Positions 38,201 through 47,428 of a stretch of DNA of 64,000 nt are shown one piece after another. The DNA comes from Rostratula benghalensis. Its lineage: Eukaryota; Chordata; Aves; Charadriiformes; Rostratulidae. The position numbers were made by a program, and so were the translations under genes. Within the stretch, counting starts at the first letter, position 1. Every line of letters begins with the position of its first letter. The notes beneath the pieces are model-generated. The model ran no database searches, was not told where the DNA came from, and saw only the letters and a list, made by a program, of their open reading frames with translations. Where the stretch lies: contig VXAI01000305.1 in assembly GCA_013399305.1 (NCBI GenBank), positions 248,001-312,000 on the forward strand. The letters run 5' to 3'.

Positions 38201-38323
38201 GGATGATTTAGAAATAATGTTGGACTTTGCCTACCTGTATTTTGAAGCAAGATAAAGAAAAAGTTTTAAAACATCAAGGCACTTATACAAAGTAATTTTA
38301 CAGCAGTAATTCTCCTATATAAG
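35291..38323. other. Unique non-coding DNA, no gene seen
   Basis: No gene or element recognised. The first ~60 bp may be a degraded continuation of the CR1. A CpG-bearing patch lies at about 36160-36350 and a long pyrimidine tract near 37.96-38.0 kb. Open frames are below about 105 codons and unconvincing. Confidence 0.6.
37963..38003. repeat. Pyrimidine tract ending in T17
   Basis: TTTTCT-type sequence followed by a T run of about 17. Confidence 0.9.
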
Positions 38324-38400
38324 GAATCATAGAATCATAGAATTGTTGGATGGGAATGGACATTAAAAATCATTCAGTTCCAACCCTCCAGTGGGAGGTG
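38324..38400 (-). mobile_element. CR1 LINE 3' tip, ~77 bp
   Basis: Plus strand: AATCATAGAATCATAGAATT, GGACATTAAAAATCATTCAG, TTCCAACCCTCCAGTGGGAG. This is the complement of a CR1 3' end with two octamers and a small internal deletion where the CCTGCCC block should be. It directly adjoins copy 2 of the duplicated unit, on the side where copy 1 has unrelated sequence. Confidence 0.88.
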
Positions 38401-38410
38401 TGAGAGTAGA

Positions 38411-38665
38411 TACAGGGATTTGACCTAATTTTTGTCTTTGCAAAATTGGAATTATGATTTCAAACAGGGAAAAGAAACACTTCACACAACTTCTGCAGTT
38501 ATTTTCTGACGCAGCTCTGGTGAAATGAAAAAATATTATCCCAGCTTCCATCCAGCTGAATGTCCCCTTCCCTGTCAGGACAGGGATTTGCAGGGGCTTT
38601 TTTGAGTCCTCTGAGTGACAATGCCATATTTCAGCCAATGAGAAGAAGAAAAAGAGTACTATTAC
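38411..38665. repeat. Duplicated ~255-bp unit, copy 2
   Basis: The partner of 29797-30054, same orientation, from TACAGGGATTTGACCTAATT to GAGTACTATTAC. It is bracketed by CR1 on both sides: a CR1 3' tip to the left (38324-38400) and a CR1 3' end to the right (38666 onward), both on the minus strand. Differences from copy 1 are spread evenly, including a 2-bp and a 1-bp deletion. Confidence 0.93.
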
Positions 38666-39080
38666 CATAGAATCATAGAATCACAGAATGGTTAGAGTTG
38701 GAAGGGACCTTAAAGATCATCCTGTTCCAACCCCCCTGCCCTGGGCAGGGACACCTCCCACCAGACCAGGCTCACCAGACCAAGCCCCATCCAACCTGGC
38801 CTGGAACCCCTCCAGGGATGGGGCAGCCACAGCTTCTCTGGACAACCTCTTCCAGTGCCTCAGCACCCTCACAGGAAAGGATTTCTTCCTAATATCTAAT
38901 CTAAATTTCCCCTCTTTCAGTTTAAATTCCTTAACTCTCATCCTATGGCTCCCCTCCCTGATCAAAATGTCCCTCCCCGTGTCTCCTGGAGCCCCTTTAG
39001 GGACTGAAAGGTCACAATGAGGTCTTCTCAGAGCCTTCTCTTCTCCAAACTGAGCACTCTGCCTCTCTCAGCTTGTCTTC
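38666..39080 (-). mobile_element. CR1 LINE, ~415 bp 3' portion, joined to duplicated unit
   Basis: Plus-strand reading starts with the double octamer complement CATAGAATCATAGAATCACA, then TTGGAAGGGACCTTAAAGAT, CCCTGCCCTGGGCAGGGACA, GGAACCCCTCCAGGGATGGG, CTCAGCACCCTCACAGGAAA and TCTTCTCCAAACTGAGCACT, ending near CTCTCAGCTTGTCTTC. A short local duplication (CACCAGACCAGGCTCACCAG) is visible at 38758-38780. Non-coding. Confidence 0.96.
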
Positions 39081-39232
39081 ATCGTCATCACACATAGGAA
39101 CATTTTTATATATATATGCTAAATCCTGAAAATAAACCTACTTAGCCTCCAATATCTGGTCTGGGAAATCCTGTCAATTTACACTCCTTCTCTCACAAAA
39201 AATAACAACTAAAACCTGTGACAAATTACCAT

Positions 39233-39243
39233 GGGGGGGGGGG
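39233..39243. repeat. G11 homopolymer
   Basis: Eleven G residues followed by TTTCCCCTTTTTT. Such runs are frequent sites of base-count error. Confidence 0.9.
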
Positions 39244-39544
39244 TTTCCCCTTTTTTACCATCTTATCTCTCTGGCTGGTTGGATCCCTCGGTGAAAAATA
39301 TGCCTATTTCCTGTGTGCACTCTATCAGAGGCTGGTTTTGTGGAAATACAATCCATGTGATAAAATCCTGCAGGGACGTTAAAGAAGATAAAAGAGGAGA
39401 TATGAAGTAACTAGTAAAGTAGCAGTTTTTCTAGACAATTCATACAATTCATATGCACTTCTGGTCAGGAGTATAGCATTTTTAATCCTGGGGTTTGCTC
39501 CTTGTCTCATCTTTCACTTTTGTTGTTTCCAATCCCATACCTTA

Positions 39545-39615
39545 ATTTTTTGGGTTTGTTTTTTGTTTTTGTTTTTTGGGGGGTTTTGTGGTTTTGGGTT
39601 TTTTTGCTTTGTTTT
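39545..39615 (+). repeat. G/T-rich tract with several G-runs
   Basis: About 70 bp composed almost only of T and G, with GGG at 39552-39554, GGGGGG at 39578-39583, GG at 39590-39591 and GGG at 39596-39598. Strong strand asymmetry. It could fold as a long-loop G-quadruplex. Confidence 0.85.
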
Positions 39616-40979
39616 AATAAAGCTACAGTGCTGCACTGATAGGCTCATTTTTCAGCCAGATGTTTCTGTTTCTCTACCGTTTGTTTTAGGTAATTGGATT
39701 TGTAACTGAAAAGGTGTAAATTTTTTTTTTTATTATTTTTAAATGGTACAATTTATCTTGATCATTTTCAAGGCCAAGAGATGCACTTGCCACCAGGAGT
39801 GTCCAATTTCAGGAGACTGGTGGAGACACAGGCCAATTTCTGCCTCTGTGTATGACCTGTTGGCCCAGCCTGCCCCACTCTTGCCCCCCTCCTGTCTCCA
39901 TCCACATGTATGGTCTTCTTCTGTGCCAACACCACTGCTGCTGTTGCTCAAGTGCTGGGGTACCGAGTCCCTGGGCTTCTTTTTCAAGGGGTGAGTGTGT
40001 CCCAGTCTCAGATTGCCCACCCCAGGCTCCCATCCATCCTGACCATGTGTGGAACCAGCTACTCATGGCCAGCTCCAGCAGGCAGGAGAAAGTATTTGGC
40101 TCTTTGGATCCTGTTTGCTGCTCAGGCGTCTTTTTTGCAAGAAGAATGCCAAACTAAGTAGCAATATTGTGCAAGAAGCTTGTGGGAAAGGGTTTTTAAA
40201 CCAAGAGATGGCTTGAAAGATTCAGCTTTCCAAATATCAGAGTTTCTTTAAGGACATTGAGACATCCTCTTCTTCCCTCTTAACCTTATGGTCAACCGAA
40301 GTGAGGAAAACTATGTGAAACCTCGGCTTTATCAGGGCTCTATTTCAAATTTGAACACCACCAGCAAGAATTCATATAGCTTGTGGAAGGCATTTGGGAG
40401 ATCAGTGCAAGAGTGTGGCTTTCATGCAAGTATTAGATGTATGTTGAATAAATCCTCATCCTTGGCCAAGGAAATCTTTCTCTCTGTAAACCTGTGGTGT
40501 TCCACAATATGCTTGCAAACCGTGCTACGGAAGAGCTTGTGTTAAAGGAGGCTGTTCTGCCTCTGAGACGGTGTAAAATGCTTCAACTCCACTAGTACTT
40601 GACTCACATTCCCTGGCTAGAAAATCATTTGGAAACCAGAGGACAGTGCCATCAAGACTCCTGTCCTCTTCATACCTTTGGGGAGCTGGTAGCATCTCTG
40701 ATAGGTGCAGTATTGCAACCCTACAGCAAAGCTTTCTGTCCCTTGCTGAATATTTCACAGCTACAGCACTCATTTTTGGACCTATTTTTGATGGATCTCT
40801 CTCATACTTTTTTATCTTCTTTTTCTGGGCACTCTGTGCCCTGAATAATGTCAAAAGCAAGGATTTCCGTCGTGTTTCATGTATTCATTCCAATTGATAT
40901 TAACAGCATCGAATCTCTACAGCACTTTCTACAGAACTAAAGTCATTTCACATGCTACATCCTGCATGTTGGATTTTGG

Positions 40980-41002
40980 TTTTATTTATTTATTTATTTT
41001 AT
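40980..41002 (+). repeat. (TTTA)5 microsatellite
   Basis: Five TTTA units followed by TTCCAGGAG. Confidence 0.93.
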
Positions 41003-42188
41003 TCCAGGAGAAAGGTAAAGAGTGTAGCTTTTTTTTTTTTTATCATCAGAGTTGCCGGCTCTGAGATTGAGCATGTTAAAATGAGTTACCTCGAGAGATT
41101 TAGCTGAAAAATGGACGTTCCTGTAAGCACTGAGCAAGACTTGAGTAGCACAGAGAAATGGTGACTCTCTGAAGTTAATTATATTGCATAACAACATTTC
41201 ATCAGGTTTGGGCATTTTTTTTTTCCCATTCCTTATATTTGGCTTATTAATATGATTTAAATGTTATATTGGTCACATGATCAAACACTACGGGAATATT
41301 CCCTTTAGTAGTAAAAGCAAAAGCTGTTTCTTGACTCGAGTAATGCTAATATAGTAAGAAAATTAAAGGCTTACAGCTAAGAATAATATATATTTTTTAC
41401 ATAAAGTGTGTTATAACGGCTATGTATCAGACAACAATAAAGAAAAGAGGGATTTTGAAAAAGTAGAGATTTTCAATGTAATGTTTGTGTACATCCTATT
41501 ATTTGCACCATAAAATAAAGCAATAACAGAATAAATAGTTATAGCTGCTCAACATGGTCTGTGATTAAAGAAAACAGCTCAGAATTATAGCTCAGTAATT
41601 GCAGTCTATGGTTTCATTTCTGTTTGTACCTTATTTCCAACTTGTTTTAAAATAATTGTTAAGAAATTTCTATATTCTCACAGGCTGCTGGTTTGGATCC
41701 TTCTGTGTTTTACCCTGAAGAAAACCTGTTTTTACCCTGAAAAAAAATGCTGTAGATAGATAAACCTGTGTTTACTGCTCTTATCCTACTGCTTTTCTTT
41801 TGTATATCTTCCCTTAAAAAGGAAAAACTATTCTGGATTTCAAGATACAGGTGTATGGCTCACTCCCTGTCCAGCTTAATAAATTGCTTTGCATGCTTGC
41901 TATTTACAACCAAAGTTTTAAAGATTGGCTTTGTCAACGTGCTAGAGATTGCTGGGCAGAATGATCAATTACACAATTAAGTTTCTACTTCACATGCTGT
42001 TGCCTCATCTCAGCTTCTGATTACTCCAAGCCTGCAAGAAGTTCTCGCACACTCTTCTGTTGCTCAATTTGGCCACTAAAGCCAGGAAAAAAAAATAAAA
42101 AGTCACATATTAAAAAATAATGAACGCAGCTGCTGGTAAAAAAGCAAAAAAATGTACAAGAATTGTCCAAAGTCCACATGGATCTGAC

Positions 42189-42203
42189 AAAAAAAAAAAA
42201 AAA
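42189..42203. repeat. Poly-A run (A15)
   Basis: Fifteen A residues; no retrogene upstream. Confidence 0.9.
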
Positions 42204-43720
42204 GTAATGTTATTTTGGACTAGGGGACTTCCCATAGTACCAAAGGGATTTTCTCCCATGTCTGAGTTAAATAACAATAAAATAAGTATGTATTTATGGG
42301 CCACATGAAATCTCTGAATCTTTTTATCTTGTCTTATCTGGGTAATACCACAGTCTATGCAAAGAATGTTTCTTAACATCAGTAGAACAACAGCAGCAGC
42401 AAAAAGGCTGTGGAAATTGAATATATTTTAAAGTTTTGCCATTACTTGTAGCAAATTTTGTCTCCTTCCTGACCATGACCATGACTAAAGCCATGACGAT
42501 GATTGTACTTTTCTGCTTTAAGAAATCAGAGAAATGTAATAATTAATCTAACCTCATTTAAGCAAGCTGGTATCAAAGAGAGGTAGAACAGGGGGGACAG
42601 AGTTGTCCCCAGTCTCCCTCATTACCCGTAGACACAGAGGACATGGAGAGACCAGTTACAGCAGAGGCATTTGTGGGAGGTTTAATGATTCTGCAGGGCT
42701 GACTGGTGGTACTGCAAGGTTAAAAAACAGAAAAGAATGAGTAAATAAAGGACTGTGGCTGTATTAGATTGGAAAAAAAAGTAATTCCTTGTAAAGCTGG
42801 GGATACTTCTGGATGGCAGATACAACGTGCTCCAGAAATGCCCAGGAAAGCTACGCTGTAGGACACTGGTGCCTCTGGCAGTAGAAACTGGGTCTGTCCT
42901 GGTGACTTCAGTTGAACAAGAGTATTGATGTTCTGGAGGGAATGCCGCAAGGATACATGAGCCTAATACTTTAATACTTGATTAACTGAAGCCTTCTGTA
43001 GTTTAATCCATTAATTTTTTGGAAAGTGAATAGTTCAAGAGAGAGAAATCTGATAAGAGAAGGAGATATATAAGATAAAGCTTGCAGATGCAGTGAGAGT
43101 AGAAATCATAGACCCATTTATTATGCTGGAGCTACTTATTGAGAGGAATGGACGGTTGCCCAAAAAACATGGTCCTGTTCACATGCAGGGAAAAGACTAA
43201 AAATGATTTCTTCTTCAGAGGAAATCTTAGGGCCAGTGTTATTAGGGAGTAGAGCAGCATCACACTTCCCAGTAAAACTGGGTTCCATCAGAAAGTATGA
43301 TTTTATTGGGAACATCACAGCATTCAAACTCTGGAAGCTCTGACTGAAGCCAGGGCTTCTGGGGGTATCAGGAAGCAATTTGGTTAAATCGGATAACGGA
43401 AACTGAACAGAGGGGTAGCCCCACCAATTAGCTGCTAAACACACATTACTTTAGAAACACTCTCTGATGGCACTTCCAAAAGAGATTTTTTCAACAGCTG
43501 CAGGACTTTTTAACTCTCTTAATTTGGTTAAGTATACTGAAATGTGAAGGAAGCTTTTCCCTTCCAGATCAGTCTGTTTGTGATATCTGCTGAGCTCTCT
43601 GTGTGCTACTGGTGCTCCTGCCTTTCCTTTTCAGTCCGTATCTAAATTTGAAATTTCAAAATTTAGCTATCCTAAGATGAGGTGAAGGCACAAATCTCTG
43701 TGAAGGGAAATCATGTTTTC

Positions 43721-44360
43721 AAGAATCACAGACTTGTCACAGTTGGAAAGGATCGCTGAGATCACTGAGTCCTCCTATACAAAAGAACCCCAACACTCTC
43801 CCTACAATGTTGGCCACCAGAGCACGCACCAAAGTGCCACATCTACACGTTTCTTGACTACCTCCAGGGATGGTGACTCCACCACCTCCCTAGGCAGGCT
43901 GTTCCAGTGCCTGATCACTTTTTCAGTAAAGTAATTCTTCCTAATTTCTCGCCTAAACGTCCCTTGCTGCAACTTCAGAGCATTTCCTCTGCTCCTGTCA
44001 TTATTCCCTTGGGAGAAGAGGCCAACCCCACCTCTCTACAACCTCCTTTCAGGTCGTTGTAGAAGGCAATGAGGTCTCCCCTCAGCTTCCTCTTCTCCAA
44101 ACTAAACATGTCCAGTTCCCTCAGCCACTCCTCATAGGACTTGTCCTCTAGACCCCTCACCAGCTTGGTAGCTCTCCTCTGGACTTGGTCCAGCACCTCA
44201 ATGTCCTTCTTGTAGTGAGGGGCCCACAACTGAACACAGCACTTGAAGTGAGGTCTTACCAGTGCTCAGTCCAGAGGCACCATCACTTCCCTGCTCCTAC
44301 TGGCCATGCTGTTCCTGATACAAGCCAGGATGCTCTTGGCTTTCTTGGTCAACATGCTGA
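43721..44360 (-). mobile_element. CR1 LINE, ~640 bp, longest copy, distinct subfamily
   Basis: Plus-strand reading: AAGAATCACAGACTTGTCAC, GATCGCTGAGATCACTGAGT, CCTCCAGGGATGGTGACTCC, CACCTCCCTAGGCAGGCTGT, TTCCAGTGCCTGATCACTTT, GGTCTCCCCTCAGCTTCCTC, TCTTCTCCAAACTAAACATG, CCTCAGCCACTCCTCATAGG, CTCCTCTGGACTTGGTCCAG, TCTTGTAGTGAGGGGCCCAC, GCTCTTGGCTTTCTTGGTCA. It reaches further 5' than the others. The GAGATCACTGAGTCC type and its spacing mark another, probably older, subfamily. Non-coding; no RT motif is included. Confidence 0.96.
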
Positions 44361-45157
44361 AAAGGAAATAGAAAAAAAGTATGAAGGGCGTGGAAATGTA
44401 AAAGCAAACATGGGGAAAGAGAACAGAAACATCACGGACTTCCCCAAAATAAGTGTTCCTATATTCATCCAGAAAAATTGTTAACCTGTCATCAGACTGT
44501 ACGCTTTAAATATCAGGAAAAATGTTATTCTTCTTTTTGTGATGTCATATCCAGATTTTGAATGAAAGCCATATTTCAACACCAGCTTTCAAGAGATGAG
44601 CATCAACTTAAAATAATGTAGTTCAAATAACATAAGAGAGTTTCCCCTGACCTTCCACCGTTAGGAATTGAATGTTCAATCTCTTATGGTTTTGGTTTGG
44701 CAAGTTTCCCCATGCTTTGCTGGCATTCATGTGGAATGCATTTTATGTGAGCGGTGGATTAAGAGGGGTATAGCTGACAATGCTGTGCACATTTTACTGC
44801 AGTCTATCTGTTGGAAACTAATCTGAAAATGTTTCAATTGTCATCAAGCACATAAAACTTCTGTAGCTAGATGATTTGGTCTTAAAATGTTCTCCATAAC
44901 TTGAAATTATGTAGACAGAATTTCATTTTTAAAGCGGAGTCGGGAGTCTGGGAAGTTTGCTTCCCATATGTCTTTACTTCATGGGAAATGGGTAAAGGGT
45001 TTGTTACAAATAGAAGCAAAGAAGAGTAAGAAGGGCAGAGTATGAAAAGAAATATCAGTAAAGGACAATTATACAATTATAGAAGTTTTCATTTCATCTT
45101 CATACTGCTTCCTCCTCACTTGTTATCCCTTGGCTCGGAGGGAGCAAAACAAAAAGC
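44361..45157. other. Unique non-coding DNA, no gene seen
   Basis: About 0.8 kb without recognisable features between two CR1 copies of opposite orientation. Confidence 0.6.
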
Positions 45158-45530
45158 AGGGTCAACAATCCTGGATGTTAAGAGAGAAGACTTTGACCTG
45201 TTCAGGAATCCCATGGGATATGGTCCTGAAGAGAAGAGCAGTCCAGGAGAGCTGGTTGATTTTTAAAGATCATCTCCTCAAAGCTCAGGAGTCCCATCCC
45301 AACAAACAGAAAATCAAAAACAGGTGGGAGAGGACCTGCATGGATGAAAAAGGAGCACAGATCAAACCACTGGAATAAAATTTCTGAATACAAGAAAACA
45401 TCTTTTCACTGTGAAGGTGGTCAAATGCTGAAACAGATTGCCCAGAGAGGTTGTAGAGTCACCAGCCATAGGGATATTCAATACTTGAATGGATGTTGTT
45501 ATGAGGAACTGGCTCTATCTCGCTTGAGCT
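45158..45530 (+). mobile_element. CR1 LINE with internal deletion: ORF2 fragment joined to 3' end
   Basis: The left half (about 45158-45362) is a decayed ORF2 segment from between the endonuclease and reverse transcriptase domains. In one frame it reads ESWLIFKDHLLKAQE followed by ...RTCMDEKGAQ, and in a shifted frame upstream KREDFDLFR, so at least one frameshift is present. Around 45362-45375 it passes directly into the CR1 3' region: TTTTCACTGTGAAGGTGGTC, GATTGCCCAGAGAGGTTGTA, GGGATATTCAATACTTGAAT. The whole reverse transcriptase coding part, normally more than 1 kb, is missing. The terminal octamers are also not recognisable. Inactive. Confidence 0.85.
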
Positions 45531-47393
45531 AGATTGCTTGCATGGGCTAAATGTTCCTCCTAATAACTTCTATAATTCTCTATATCTGTGATTTTTGCCT
45601 TCCTGCTTATTCTTTTGTTGTTGTTTGGATTTTTTTATTTTTCATGCTGCCTTTTATATATCATACATTAATGTATTTATTTTTACAGATTGTTGTACAC
45701 TCCTTTAAAAAAAAAAAAAAAAAAAAAAAGAATTCTGTCCTCACTCTTTGGGAAAGAAAACCCTACCATTTCACCCTGACCTGTCTCCTCCTCCTCTGTT
45801 CGAGTCTATATGCATACCTGCAACTTTTTCTTGTCTGTTACTAGGCTTTTCAAATCTGTCAGGTCAAATTGCAGAGCAATACATGATATTTTGCAGTCTG
45901 AATTGTCAGTTATCTACATTTTTCCCCAGTTCATGAGTTCAGCAATACCAGCCTTTGCCACAGATCTTCTAGATCTGTAGACAACTTAAATAAAGTTTCC
46001 AGTAAAGCATTGACTTTAAATAGGTGGCTTAAAATATCTCTTTAAATTGAAAAGCTGAAGGCAGTAAAGAGAAGAAAATAAAATCAATGCTTTGGATCTA
46101 ACATTATAAAAATCAGCTGATGGAGTGTTAAGCTTTTTAGTGATTGTTTTTCCACTGGCTTCAAACTTGAGCTCTCTCAGTCTTTGGGCTGTTCTAAAGC
46201 CTTCACAATGAAGCTGGTTCAGCTCTCAGCAGACCTGGGAGCCACAATGAATTTGTTTTGCAGCTTGATAGTTAAATAGTTTCGGAGCGTATCCTTTGAC
46301 TGTAACTAAGACCCCGTGGTGTGGGCTTTGTAACATTTATTTAGCACAGCAATACTTCATATGGACTGCACCGCGCACCAGATGGTCCACATTCAGCTTT
46401 CAGTTCCTATAGTGTGGGTCTGCTACAATTCTTTGGTCTCCAAGAGTACAATCTCCAATTACTGACAGTTTAACGAAGATGAGAGCAGGATCTGTCAGGG
46501 GGCATTCACCTACAGGCAGAAAATATGATTGTGGAGGTACACTGACAGATTCTCTGAGAACTGGAATCTGGAATTTTAACAAAACTGGTCTCTGCTCTAA
46601 AAAAAAAATATGCTTTATTTTGATATGAATGGATATTAAAAAGTTATATTAAAAAAGCTGTTTGTATTGGGAGAATTAAATCACTTTTGATTTGATAAAG
46701 TGACATTCTTTCAGAGAGGATGTTTTCCCCTCTAGTTTTTATTGCTGACAGACCAGGATTTCGGTCTGACGTGACTCAGTTTTGCCATCAGAATTTCTAT
46801 TTGTTCTATCAGACAAACTGTTCTTTGACAAGCTACATCTTCATTGGAGGAAATGAAGTTCATAAGGTACACCAGCAAAACTGTAATTATTCGAGTTAAT
46901 TTGCATTTTAATTTACATTCTAGTTTAATGTAATTTCCTTATATCTTGTCTGAGTTAATGTAACTTTTGTTTTCACTCATTCAACCTTGTTGCACATCCT
47001 GGCTGATGGGACTGGAGAACTCACAATTATCAAACTTTTTTTCTTGTATCCTGCTAATAGCTACATCAAAGTCTTAGAGAAACAAAGTGGGTTCTTGGGC
47101 TCTTTCATTGGAAGGTGTTAATAATACCTTAGGGTCTTTCGATTGCTCTACTGAATTTTCTGTGACTCCTCTCCCATTCATCACCACCTGGACTGTCAAC
47201 TGGATTTCTCATTGCACTCAGCGATTCCCTCATTCCTTTTGGCCAAAGTGTTTCCCAGAGAGCTGAGGATGAGCTGACTCTCCTATGGAACCTATGTTGC
47301 TTTCAGAAGAACTGTTTCCTATCTTGAAATGTCCGCTTGCATTGTGGATTTCTGTAAACATCCCTTTATTTGGGCTTTCACACACAGAATCAC
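45531..47393. other. Unique non-coding DNA, no gene seen
   Basis: No gene recognised. It contains an A23 run (listed) preceded by T-rich sequence, and AT-rich patches at 46.6-46.7 and 46.88-46.97 kb. Confidence 0.6.
45707..45729. repeat. Poly-A run (A23)
   Basis: Twenty-three A residues following ACTCCTTT. No coding remnant upstream suggests a processed pseudogene. Confidence 0.9.
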
Positions 47394-47428
47394 AGAATAT
47401 CAGGGATTGGAAGGGACCTTGAAAGACA
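47394..47428 (-). mobile_element. CR1 LINE 3' tip, ~35 bp
   Basis: Plus strand CAGAATCACAGAATATCAGG, then GGATTGGAAGGGACCTTGAAAG minus its last bases: the complement of the extreme CR1 3' end with the octamers. Only the terminus is present, so the match is short but specific. Confidence 0.75.

Larger units (their letters stand above)
39081..43720. other. Unique non-coding DNA with G/T-rich tracts, no gene seen
   Basis: No gene or transposon recognised. It contains a G11 run, a 70-bp G/T-rich tract, a TTTA microsatellite and an A15 run, all listed. Open frames at 39.74-40.86 kb reach 111 codons but overlap in several frames on both strands without resemblance to known proteins. A short GGGGACA/TGTCCCC inverted repeat with a 4-nt loop is at about 42592-42609. 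Confidence 0.6.

Noticed and set aside
45707..45729. Poly-A run as the tail of a processed pseudogene
   Set aside because: The upstream sequence is T-rich, with no coding remnant, polyadenylation signal at the right distance or target-site duplication.
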